A DNA stretch of 41,177 bases, from positions 1 through 41,177 of the forward strand of contig JABZFO010000128.1 of NCBI GenBank assembly GCA_014237405.1. Reading direction: 5' to 3'. Every line of letters begins with the position of its first letter. Positions within the stretch are counted from its first letter, which is position 1. The notes under the pieces were generated by a model. That model saw only the letters and a program-made list of their open reading frames with translations. It had not been told where the DNA came from and made no database searches. Below are positions 16,215 to 25,800 of this stretch, piece by piece. Made by a program: the position numbers and the translations under genes. This DNA comes from Desulfosarcina sp. GTDB lineage: Bacteria; Desulfobacterota; Desulfobacteria; Desulfobacterales; Desulfosarcinaceae.

Positions 16215-19200
16215 CGACCGAAGGGCGCAAATATCCCGCCGCGGACCATCTGTTTCTCGGCCGCTGGCTGCCCGGCGAGATCGGCATCAAGATCGGCCCG
16301 GAAAATTTTTCCGACATTCAGAACCACCGGTTCACCGATACCGGCATGGAGGCTGTATCCGGGTATTCGAAGATCAACGCCACCGCGTTGTCCGCTCACC
16401 CGGTGATGCGGGCAGGGGCGCAGTTCATCAACCCGATCACCGGCACATCGCACGTGCTGGTGCAGTCGGAGAACAGCGGCGCAACGGAATCGGCGGTGTA
16501 CGAAAACAAGAGCGCCGTCCCGGCCGCCGGCAACTTCGAAGCCTCCGTGCTGCACACGGATAACGAAGACGGCGGCGTGGGCCGCTTTTGCGACGGCCCC
16601 GGCGGCGAGATCGTTTATGCCAACGGCAAGGAGGTGTGCGTCTATTCCGGCGGCGAGCTGCCCGTGCTGGCGTTTATCGCCGCCTCTGCCGTGGTGGGCG
16701 ATTTCGCCACCGATGCGGTGGACTACACCGACCAGGTGTCCGACGACAACGACGGGATCGGCGAGGTGGCGCAGATCGGCGGCGGCAATGATTCCAAATG
16801 CACCATGCTTTTGCATTTCGACGGGGTCGACGGGGCGACGACAACGACGGACAGCTCCACCGGCGGGTCGGGGGCTGCGGTGACGATGCACAACGGCGCG
16901 GCCCTTGAGACGGACGTGAACAAGTTCGGGCTCTCTTCCCTGGCGCTGGACGGCATCAACGACTCTATCACCATTGCCAGAAGCGGGGGGGATTTCGATT
17001 TCGGCAGCGGCACATTCACCATCGATTTCTGGATTCGCTGGGCCACCGACCCACAGCATACTCAGGCGATCTATAACCGATACGTGGGCAATGACGATTA
17101 TATCCAGCTCAATTATCACGGCAGTAGTAATCAGTTCGGGATTATTGAGAGGGTGTCATCGGTAAACAGTTTCAACGAGCTTTTGACGTGGACGCCAACG
17201 GTCAACCAGTGGCACCATATTGCGCTGATCCGCGGCTGGGGCGGCGGTGCGAACACGTTCGCGTTGACCGTCGACGGCGAACTTCTGGGCGCGACCTGGA
17301 CTTTTAGCGGATCGATGGCAAGCCACGCGGCGGACGTTGAAATAGGTGAACTCCTCGGCATGGACCAGGGCTCCTTCTGGATGGACGAATTCCGCGTGAG
17401 CAAGGGCGTTGCCCGATGGACGGCCAATTTTACGCCCCCTTCGGCACCCTATGCCGTCAACCGGCAAAATTTCGTAGTGATATCCACCCTGGCCCTGTCC
17501 GGCATCAAGGCCTATGTGAAGGACGCCAACCCCGAATCCGGCCCGACGATTACCGGATCGTACTGGAACGGCAGCGCTTTTTCCACCCTGGCCCTGACCG
17601 ACGGCACCAGCGGGCTGGCGCAGACCGGCAGTATCAGCTTCGTGTCCACCGTCGGCGATGCCGCCCCCCGCTACCTGGAGGGTTATTTCGGGTACTGCTA
17701 TCAGTTCGCCCTGTCCGCCGGCACGGCGGCGCTGTATCGGGCGACCGTCAACGCCCCGTTCCAGCCGATCACAGATGTCTGGAACGGGGTGTGGCGGACT
17801 GCGATCCAGTTCCGGCATCTGCGGAGCAGTGTTTTCGACCGCACCCTGGACGTGGCCGAGATGACCCCGGCCGGCATCGATGCGTTTGCCGACAGCTACA
17901 CGGCCAACCTGCACGGCACGCTCTCCACCGAGTACGTGGACATCGGCTTTCAGTGCCGCGCCTGCGCCATCCGGGTGTGGATGTGGGACCGGGAGGCCGG
18001 CTACGTGAACACGGCCGCGGCCACCGTGACGGTATCTTACTGGGACGGGGCCGAATTCGTGACCTGCACCGGCGTGATCGACGGCACCGCCGCCAGCGGC
18101 AAGACACTGGCCAAGTCGGGCGTGATTTCCTGGAACCCGCCGCAGGCGGGCAGCGAGTTCATAAAAGAGTCATACGGCGTCAAGCTCTACTATTACCGCC
18201 TGGAGTTTTCGGCCACCATCACCGGCACCACCGGGATCGGCGTGGACATGGTACAGGGGGTCAGCTCCCCGGAGACCAGGCTGCAGGGGTTCGATTTTCC
18301 GTTTTTCTTCCAGAACCGTATTTTTCTTGTTTCCGACAACCAGGCGCACTACTGCGAGACGGAGAACGGGGCGTGGTGGAACGGTGACGACAGCAGCTTC
18401 GGCGCCGGTCGCCGGCCGATCAAGTTCGGCGGCGGCGATCCGGTCAAGGCGGCCATAAAGATCTTCAACCGATTCGGCTCCAGCCTGCTGGACTACGCCG
18501 TGGTGCTCAAGCAAAAAGAGATTCACCTGCTCTCCGGCACCGGCCCGGACACATGGGGGGTTCAGCAGGTGTCCGGCGTGATCGGCATTGCCGCTGTGCG
18601 GACGCTGGACAGCGCCGAGGTGGCTTATAAGATGGAGGAGACCCGCCGCAACCTGGTGGTGTGGATGGCCTACTCCGGCCCGATCATATTCGATGCGGGC
18701 ACGCCCGTGCAGGCCAGGGGCGAGATCGCCTGCTACTTCGACAAGAATGACGCCCGCTGCGTCAACTACGCCGCCATCGACACATCGTGGGGCGTCCTCG
18801 ACCCGGACACCAACGCTTACCATCTGTTTATCCCCACCGGGTCGGCCACCGTCCCAAACACCTGGCTGGTGCTGGATCTGGTTCGGGAGAAGTGGTACCG
18901 GGCCGTGCCCGCCGGATCGGGCGAGACCTATCCCCGCGCCGGATTCAGGGTGATGGATGCGGACGGGGCTCAGTATGTTTACGGGCTGATGGCCGACGGG
19001 CGCATGATGCGGCTGAGCCACGGCGCTACCTGGGACGGCGAGGACATGGTGGCGTTTGTGGAGACCGGCGACTTTGTACCCAGCGGCCGCATGCGGGACA
19101 TCTCCAAGACCAAGAGCGTATGGCTGCTGCTGGAAGCCGTGTCGGAGACGGACGCCGAGGTGACCATTACCCACTATAAGGACGGAGCCGCAAGCGGCAC

Positions 19201-19384
19201 GGTGGCCAATACGGTCACGGCCTATCACGCCAGCGATAAGTACGTGATCGCCGGCAAGAAGTTCGAGAAACAGGGCATGTGCCACCGGCTGCGGTTTTCG
19301 TCGACCACCGATGCGACCGTCGGGGGAGTGCCGATGGTGGGGTGGAACCTGGAGCATGAGGTGGTTAGGGGCAGGGGGCGGTAG
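16211..19384 (+). CDS. Large tail protein with LamG domain
   Basis: The ATG at 16211 follows GGAGG at 16200-16204 and overlaps the preceding stop, giving 1057 residues. Residues about 196-415 are a LamG/concanavalin-like jelly roll: KCTMLLHFDG start, SLALDGINDSITI, FTIDFWIRW and a FWMDEFRVSKGVARW end are all typical of that fold. The flanking parts are beta-rich and resemble tail tubular or knob proteins of podoviruses, for example KFGGGDPVKAAIKIFNRFGSSLLDYAVVLK near residue 737. It probably forms the tail knob with a carbohydrate-binding insertion. The TAG stop abuts an octamer repeat array. Confidence 0.7.
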   Translation: MTTEGRKYPAADHLFLGRWLPGEIGIKIGPENFSDIQNHRFTDTGMEAVSGYSKINATALSAHPVMRAGAQFINPITGTSHVLVQSENSGATESAVYENKSAVPAAGNFEASVLHTDNEDGGVGRFCDGPGGEIVYANGKEVCVYSGGELPVLAFIAASAVVGDFATDAVDYTDQVSDDNDGIGEVAQIGGGNDSKCTMLLHFDGVDGATTTTDSSTGGSGAAVTMHNGAALETDVNKFGLSSLALDGINDSITIARSGGDFDFGSGTFTIDFWIRWATDPQHTQAIYNRYVGNDDYIQLNYHGSSNQFGIIERVSSVNSFNELLTWTPTVNQWHHIALIRGWGGGANTFALTVDGELLGATWTFSGSMASHAADVEIGELLGMDQGSFWMDEFRVSKGVARWTANFTPPSAPYAVNRQNFVVISTLALSGIKAYVKDANPESGPTITGSYWNGSAFSTLALTDGTSGLAQTGSISFVSTVGDAAPRYLEGYFGYCYQFALSAGTAALYRATVNAPFQPITDVWNGVWRTAIQFRHLRSSVFDRTLDVAEMTPAGIDAFADSYTANLHGTLSTEYVDIGFQCRACAIRVWMWDREAGYVNTAAATVTVSYWDGAEFVTCTGVIDGTAASGKTLAKSGVISWNPPQAGSEFIKESYGVKLYYYRLEFSATITGTTGIGVDMVQGVSSPETRLQGFDFPFFFQNRIFLVSDNQAHYCETENGAWWNGDDSSFGAGRRPIKFGGGDPVKAAIKIFNRFGSSLLDYAVVLKQKEIHLLSGTGPDTWGVQQVSGVIGIAAVRTLDSAEVAYKMEETRRNLVVWMAYSGPIIFDAGTPVQARGEIACYFDKNDARCVNYAAIDTSWGVLDPDTNAYHLFIPTGSATVPNTWLVLDLVREKWYRAVPAGSGETYPRAGFRVMDADGAQYVYGLMADGRMMRLSHGATWDGEDMVAFVETGDFVPSGRMRDISKTKSVWLLLEAVSETDAEVTITHYKDGAASGTVANTVTAYHASDKYVIAGKKFEKQGMCHRLRFSSTTDATVGGVPMVGWNLEHEVVRGRGR

Positions 19385-19463
19385 GGTTCAAGGGTTCAAG
19401 GATTCGAGGATTCGAGGATTCAAGGGTTCAAGGGTTCGAGGATTCAAGGATTCAAGGATTAAG
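19384..19463 (+). repeat. Octamer array, GGRTTCRA type, 10 units
   Basis: Ten 8-bp units (GGGTTCAA, GGATTCGA, GGATTCAA, GGGTTCGA and a final GGATTAAG) fill the gap. The first G is the last base of the TAG stop of the tail gene. It is the same unit family as at 7523-7594. Confidence 0.95.
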
Positions 19464-19484
19464 CCTGAAAGCTAAGGAGTTCTC

Positions 19485-20009
19485 ATGAGCGCATACTTTT
19501 TAAAAAAGAATCTGCGTGAGCTGGGCCGGACGCCGGCGGACACGGCGGCGACGCCGACGGCGGACCGGATGGTGGCGGATGCGGCGGGCAGCGTGGCCCG
19601 GCGCAGCGCCGACCTGGTGAACCGGTCGAAATGGCGGAACCTGCGTGATGTCCAGTCAAAAAAGAGCATCGGCCTGAGCCGGGATCAGTCCGAAAAGAGC
19701 ACCGCCCTGCGCCGTCACCAATTCGACACGGATATCGATCTGCGCCGCGACCGGTTCGACACGGACATCGATCTGCGCCGCGGGTATCTGGACCTGGAAA
19801 AGGATAACCTGGCCGCCGCCAAAGAGCAGAACCGACTGGCCACCGGCATCGGCATCGGCAACCTGGCCGTTACCGGTCTGGGCGGGCATGCCAGGGCAAA
19901 GCGCCAGGATAACATCGATCTGCTGATGCAGCAGTACGCGGGCATCAGCCAGGAGCTGGTGGATATGAACCGTTCATTTACCCAAAAATATATTTCAATA
20001 AAGGGGTAA
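19485..20009 (+). CDS. Internal virion protein, hendecad coiled coil
   Basis: The 174-residue product is highly helical. From about residue 60 it has 11-residue repeats, seen best in QFDTDIDLRRD followed by RFDTDIDLRRG. A 33-bp tandem duplication underlies this. A Gly-rich, weakly hydrophobic stretch follows at about residues 120-135. AAGGAG precedes the ATG. Proteins of this kind, just downstream of tail genes in podophages, are packed in the head and ejected with the DNA. The next gene carries the same type of hendecad repeat. Confidence 0.6.
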   Translation: MSAYFLKKNLRELGRTPADTAATPTADRMVADAAGSVARRSADLVNRSKWRNLRDVQSKKSIGLSRDQSEKSTALRRHQFDTDIDLRRDRFDTDIDLRRGYLDLEKDNLAAAKEQNRLATGIGIGNLAVTGLGGHARAKRQDNIDLLMQQYAGISQELVDMNRSFTQKYISIKG

Positions 20010-20012
20010 CAG

Positions 20013-21416
20013 ATGAATCTCGCCGAACTTTACGTCACTCCACAGCGCCGGTCGAGAGCGCCCGGGATCAATCTTTCCGATGCGGTTCACGCCATGTCAC
20101 CATCCCACCAGGCGCAGCGCTCTGCCAGCCGCGACCGCCAGAAGGCGCAGGATCAGTTTGACGAGGGTCTCCTTTTGCAAAAGGATCAGTTTGAAAATGA
20201 GATGACGCTGCAAAAGGATCAGTTTGCCGCAACGACCACGCTGCAAAAAGATCAGCTCGCCAGGGAGACCGCGCTGGCCAATGAGCGTCTGGCCCTGGAA
20301 AGGCGTGCCGCCGCCGAGGCCGCGGCACAGGCCGAGAAGGGCCAGATTATCCAGGCCACCGGAACCGGGGCGATGGGCCTGTACCTGGCCAAGGACGCCA
20401 TCAAGCCGGCCGCCAAGGGGCTTGCCGAGCTTTATGGCGGCACCAAGTCCCTGCTGACCGGCGCCCCGTCTGTTGCCGAGGGCGCGGCGGTGGCGTCGGA
20501 GACCGCCCTGACCGCCGGCGGCGGCGACCTTGCCGGATGGGCCGCGGCAGAAGGGGCCAAAGCCGCCGCACCTGGCGCTGCACCGGCAGCCGGAGCGGCG
20601 CCAGGTGCGGGGAGCGGTGCGGCTTCCTGGGTGTCCGGCAATCTGGGCACCATGGGGATTATCACCGCCGTCATCGCAGGCCAGCATCTGCTGTCCAACC
20701 AGACCGACCGCACGGTTGAGGGGGTGAAGACCGACGACGTATTCGGCGGGCATTTTTTTACCGAGCCGTGGATGGCCTACGGCGCAGATAAACTTGGCTT
20801 CGACGATCCCACCTCCGGAGAGAAGATGGATGCCGCCATCGAGAACAGCGACTGGGGCAATGTGGCGGTCAGGGTTCCGGCCACGGCCAACCAGTGGGCC
20901 AACCCGGTGGGAGATTTTGCCTATCAGGGGGCCAAGGAGGGGGTCAAGGAGGTCTTCGGCACCGACGACCAGACCACCGACCTGATCATGATGGCTGTGG
21001 ACCCGGTGACGGCCAGCGCGAAAATCTTAGAGGACTCATGGGATGATGTTGAGGATGTTGCCGAGGAGGCGTGGGACGTGGTTACCGGCGACTCCTGGCT
21101 GTGCAGCGAGACAAACCGCCGTGTGGGCCTGCCCTTCTCGAAGGCGCGGTCGCTGCTGCGGTTCCGGCGCTATGCCCTGGCCGAGCACCGCCGGCGCACC
21201 GAGCATTACCTGTCCATCGGTCCGGCGCTGGTGGCGGCCATCAACACCGGGACCTGGGAGACGGACCGATTTTACCGGGGATTGAAGCGCGGGATGATCA
21301 ACCCTGTTGCCCGGCTGGTGAAGGCTGGGCGCATGGAGGCGGCATACCGGGTGTATGTCGGCATGACTGTGGTTGTGGCCCGGCGGTTCGCCCCCGAGCT
21401 GATTCCCGATTTTTAA
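20013..21416 (+). CDS. Internal virion protein with hendecad repeats
   Basis: The 467-residue product has 11-residue repeats at about residues 45-90, including QKDQFENEMTL, QKDQFAATTTL and QKDQLARETAL. A Gly/Ala-rich region with hydrophobic segments at about 105-235 could cross or disturb membranes. The C-terminal 100 residues are basic and helical (for example KARSLLRFRRYALAEHRRR). It starts four bases after the previous stop. The layout suggests an ejection protein that helps move DNA through the host envelope. This is inference from composition and position. Confidence 0.6.
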   Translation: MNLAELYVTPQRRSRAPGINLSDAVHAMSPSHQAQRSASRDRQKAQDQFDEGLLLQKDQFENEMTLQKDQFAATTTLQKDQLARETALANERLALERRAAAEAAAQAEKGQIIQATGTGAMGLYLAKDAIKPAAKGLAELYGGTKSLLTGAPSVAEGAAVASETALTAGGGDLAGWAAAEGAKAAAPGAAPAAGAAPGAGSGAASWVSGNLGTMGIITAVIAGQHLLSNQTDRTVEGVKTDDVFGGHFFTEPWMAYGADKLGFDDPTSGEKMDAAIENSDWGNVAVRVPATANQWANPVGDFAYQGAKEGVKEVFGTDDQTTDLIMMAVDPVTASAKILEDSWDDVEDVAEEAWDVVTGDSWLCSETNRRVGLPFSKARSLLRFRRYALAEHRRRTEHYLSIGPALVAAINTGTWETDRFYRGLKRGMINPVARLVKAGRMEAAYRVYVGMTVVVARRFAPELIPDF

Positions 21417-21432
21417 CCCAAGGAGACGAATT

Positions 21433-22803
21433 ATGCGCGACCCATACGGCGCCGTACCCAGGGCACTGGAGAGCACCCGCCTGACACTGCGGGACATCAT
21501 GGCCGACAACATGGCCCAGCGCACCGAGGCGGGCAAGCTCAGGATGGCCATGGCCGGCATAACCGCCGAAAAGGAGGTGTCCAAGATGGCCAACGAGCGG
21601 GCTCTGTCCGATCTGCAGTTCCGGCATACCGAGGCGCGTCTGGCCGGCGAGCGGTCCGCCGCGCAGCAGGCCGAGGCCTCCCGTCACAACAAGGCGATGG
21701 AGGGTGTCTACTCGCGCAGCGCGGATGTCGAGGAGGCCAGAGAGAATCGCCTGGGCGCCGAGGCAGCCGAGGAGCGCACGCCGGTTACCAGGGAGCAGGC
21801 CTTTGACCGGCTGGGCATCGGCCCCATGCAGCGCCAGATGATAAACTCCATGGTGCCGGTGGATAAAAAACTGCCGCTCAAGGCGTTTTTAAACCTGGCC
21901 AACGCGGCCAAGGAGCAGCCGCGCATCCACGGGGCGTGGATGATGTCGAAACTGTACGACAACGCAGAGGCCATCAGCAAACAGCCCCCCTCGCCGGAGA
22001 ACCTGAAGGCCCTGACCGACATCAAGCGGCAGATTCGCCTGCTGGAGATCGGCGTTTCCGAAGGGGCGCTCAAGGCAAACGACGTGATCAAGGCCCGCGA
22101 GACGCTGATGGAACAGTGGGAGGATGTGGCCGCCAACCCGGATGGCATGATGTACCAGCAGTTCATGCAGGCCGCCGGTGATGACGATGTTGCCGCCGGC
22201 GATCTGTTTGTGGAGCGGGGCATCAAGGATCTGAAGCAGCTCTCCGGGTCGTCATCCTTTGAGGATCAGTCCAGGCAGTTGCAGGCGTCCATTAAAACAT
22301 TTACGGACAAGACCACGCCCAAACCACCCGAAGGCCTGGCCGGCCAGGTGACGGCGGAGATCGACCGCATTGCCGGGGCTCAGGGCCCGGAAGCCGCCGG
22401 CGCGTTCAAAAAAGAGATGGCGGCACTGTTCGGCAAACAGGATTTTGCGGGGATGCAGCGGCGGCTGGACAAGGGCGTGGTGCCTGATGAGATGTTCGCG
22501 GGGCACGAAAAAGGCAGAAGTTTGAAGGTTGAAGGTGGAAGCCCGGCGGCGGAGCCGGCAGCACCTTCCCTGAAAGCCGTGACCCGGAAGCAGACGGCGC
22601 CGGACTATTCACGCTACAAGAACCCGGTGGTGGGCAAGGATGGAACCGTGTGGGCCAGGGTTGACGGCAAGCCGCGCCGGGTGCCCGGCGGGATCCGGCC
22701 GGCCGAGACGGTTCGGGACGGCCAGGGGAATGTGGTTCCCAACCCGAAGTATGAATCCTATCGGCAGCTGCTCCGGGATCTGGGGCTGGATAAGAGTATT
22801 TGA
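21433..22803 (+). CDS. Internal virion protein (putative ejection protein)
   Basis: The 456-residue product is helical and charged throughout its first 350 residues, with alternating Ala, Glu and Arg. Residues about 363-369 are encoded by a short repeat (GTTTGAA, GGTTGAA, GGTGGAA) that seems to have become a linker. A separate C-terminal segment follows, ending in PNPKYESYRQLLRDLGL. AAGGAG precedes the ATG. It is the third helical protein in a row between tail and giant gene. The TGA stop is the first three bases of a TGAAGTT array. Confidence 0.6.
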   Translation: MRDPYGAVPRALESTRLTLRDIMADNMAQRTEAGKLRMAMAGITAEKEVSKMANERALSDLQFRHTEARLAGERSAAQQAEASRHNKAMEGVYSRSADVEEARENRLGAEAAEERTPVTREQAFDRLGIGPMQRQMINSMVPVDKKLPLKAFLNLANAAKEQPRIHGAWMMSKLYDNAEAISKQPPSPENLKALTDIKRQIRLLEIGVSEGALKANDVIKARETLMEQWEDVAANPDGMMYQQFMQAAGDDDVAAGDLFVERGIKDLKQLSGSSSFEDQSRQLQASIKTFTDKTTPKPPEGLAGQVTAEIDRIAGAQGPEAAGAFKKEMAALFGKQDFAGMQRRLDKGVVPDEMFAGHEKGRSLKVEGGSPAAEPAAPSLKAVTRKQTAPDYSRYKNPVVGKDGTVWARVDGKPRRVPGGIRPAETVRDGQGNVVPNPKYESYRQLLRDLGLDKSI

Positions 22804-22827
22804 AGTTTGAAGTTTGAAGTTTGAAGT
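22801..22827 (+). repeat. Heptamer array, TGAAGTT type
   Basis: Three perfect TGAAGTT units and a partial fourth start exactly at the TGA stop codon of the preceding gene. The array fills half of the gap before the giant gene. Confidence 0.92.
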
Positions 22828-22850
22828 AAACCACGATTAAGGGAAACATC

Positions 22851-25800
22851 ATGGCCAGTACGCTGGATGACCGTTTAAGCGGTGCACCCGGAAAGGCAAC
22901 CGCATCAAGGTATTTTTCTTCCCGGGACTCCGGACCATCCGAATTTGACAAATGGCTGGGCGGTGCTGCCGCAGCTGAAAGCTCAAAGCTGAAAGCTCAA
23001 AGCGAAGGCTATGACGTGCCGGGCGGAATGAAGACCTTTGTCCGCGGTCTGGCACTGCTGCCGCGACAGACAGCGGCCAAGCTGCTGGGCGCCATCCAGG
23101 GCATGGACGGGGCCAGCGTGACCGACAAGGGGTGGGCCGACCGGCAGATCGAACGTGCCCGGTCTGACGCGGACGCCTTTGCCGGTGAGGTTTTCGCGCA
23201 GTACGGCAATAAAAAGTTTCTGCCGGGCATCAGTATTCAGGACGTGGCCCAACTGCCCCAGAACCTTGCCTATTCGGGCGTGACCGCCGCCGGCGGGCTG
23301 ACGGCCGGCGGGCTGACGGCCATGACCCCGGCGGGTCCCATCGGCGGCTATGCCGTGGGCACGGGCGTGACCGGCAGCCTGGCCTACCGCATGGCCAGCT
23401 TCGAGATCATGCAGGAAGCCCTGGAAGCCAAGGAGGAGGCCTTTCAACTGCACCTTGGCCGGGGGATGACTCCCGCCGAGGAGGCCAAGTATAAAAAGGA
23501 TTTTGCATCTGCCGCGGGCAAACACGGCTTATGGGAGGCTGTGCCCGAAGCGATCGGCGGGGCCGTGGGTTTTAAAATTTTATCCACCCCGTTGAAAAAG
23601 ATGGTGGGCGACCGGCTGGCCACGCGCATCGTGGGCAAGCTGGCCGGGGTGTACGGCGAGGAGCTGGTTACCGAGACGATCACGGAAAAGGGCCAGCGGC
23701 CGCTTCGCACCGAGCTTGATTTACCCGGTGGCGGCGAGGTGGGTTGGATGGAGGCCTTTAAGGAAGTGGCGCCCCAGACCATTCTCCTGACCACGGTGAT
23801 GGGCGGTGCGGTGGGCGCCGGCTCCAAGGCCTACGACCGCTATGTGGGCGACCCCAGGGCTGCGCAGATTGTCCGCGAGGGCGTTGCCGAAGGGCTTTAC
23901 CAGGACCTGCCTGACGGGCCGCTGTCAAAAGTCATCGAACGGGCCAATGCCCTTGTCAAACGCTATCCCAGGGATACGGCGCTGAAAGAGAGCGTTGACC
24001 GGCTCAATTCGGAATGGACCCGCCGCCGGCAGAAGGACCCTGGGGGCGTGACCGACGTTCGCCCGTCCGACAACCCCATGACCGATACGGCCACCATGGG
24101 CAAGGATGTGACCGAGGCGGGCCAGATCCTGGACCAGGACGGGGTGAAGCGTGACCGGGACAGGGAAGCCCGGTTAAAAAAGAAGCTGGATGTGCGGGCG
24201 GCGCAGATGCTGCGTGAGAGTGTGGAGGAGGATGAGAAGCAGCAGGCGATTGCGGAGCGGCTGAGGGCTGAGGTTGGAGGGCGGAGGACTGAGGACTTAG
24301 GACTGAGGACTGAGGCAGGGGCGGGCTACGGCAGGGCACCGGTGGCGACCACGCCGCGTGGTTTGGGTGCGGAGGGGTTGCGGGCGGGAATCCAGAGGAC
24401 TGAGGATGGAGGGCGGAGGACTGAGGACTTAGGACTGAGGACTGAGGCAGGGGCGGTTACGTCGGAACTTCGTGGCGGTCCGCGGGTGGCACCGGTCAGG
24501 AGCGTGCCCGGGATCCAGAAGTCAGAAGCCGGAAGTCAGGAGTCAGGAGAAGAAACGGTTGCGTGGCTGAATGCCCCTAAGCCGTATGTGGCCAGGCATG
24601 AGGCCATTAACCGCGACTATGAAGACTGGGCCGCCGAAATGGAGAAAGATCCGGCGGCCTATCGTTATAACAAGGACAATTCCAGCGACATGCAGGTTGA
24701 TATTGGGGTTAACCAGCCCCTGGGGGTAGAAGCCGCTATCGGCCAGCTGTTTATTTATGACGATGCTGTGCAATCCAATGTGGGCCGGCTGAAGAAGGGC
24801 GGCCGTGCCGGCCATTCGGTCAGCTCCAAGGAGACCCTACGTACACAATGGTTCGGGCAGCAAATTCGCCAGGCAATCCGTCAGTGGAAAGCCGACTTTC
24901 CACAAGGGTGGTCCGATTATCAGGCCCGGCAGAAGGCACTCCGGGATCTTAAACCCGGGGATCTGGTGGTTACGCCAGTCGGCAGCACGGCCGAGGTGCT
25001 GCGGATCAACAAGAAGACCGTCTCTGTGAAGCTGCCGGGCGGCAATAAAACGCTCCTCTATCCCGAGGCTTTGCAGCGGTCGGCGGTTATTTCGGGGGTG
25101 AAAGGCCCGGAGTCAGAAGTCAGGAGTCAGAAGTCGGAGGAAAAAACAGCCCGCGAGCCCTGGCAGATTCCCAAGGCAGAATATCTTGAAGGCACCAAAG
25201 ACGAATATGAGGCGTCTATCCGAAGGGCTGCCCATGCAAACCATGTAAAAAAGGCCGTGCAGGACGGCAAGGATGTTCCGGCCGAAGTGCTGGAAGCCTA
25301 TTCAAAGAATTATTGGGCGGAGAAGGCGCTTGAAGCCAAAGCGAAGCCGGCGGATAGATTGACCGGTGATATTTCTGCGATTGTCTCCGAAGGTGATGGC
25401 GGCGTTTCCAGAATCTCTTACACGGACAATGGCGTCACGATCGGCACGGCCAGGCTGATGGGTAAAACCATTGGTGATATTGAAGTCGAAGAAGAATATC
25501 GCCGGAAAGGGTACGGCCTAAAAATTGTTGAAGATCTGGTTGCCAGGGGTGGTCAGGTGGCCAATGCGGTTACCGATGCCAGTAAAAGCCTTTTTGACAA
25601 AGCCGGGTTCGCCACGGCCGATGGTTCCCGGTATACCGTCATATCTAAAAAGTTCAAGAGGGTTGCGCCAGAGAAAAAACCCTCGAAGGGCCCCTCCCGC
25701 GGGGCGCAGGTTGTGAGCGGGGTCCGGCCGGCATCGAAACGAAAAACCGGGCTTACAGCAAAGGGCAAACAAGAACTTACCCGGTTGAGGCACCACCTTG

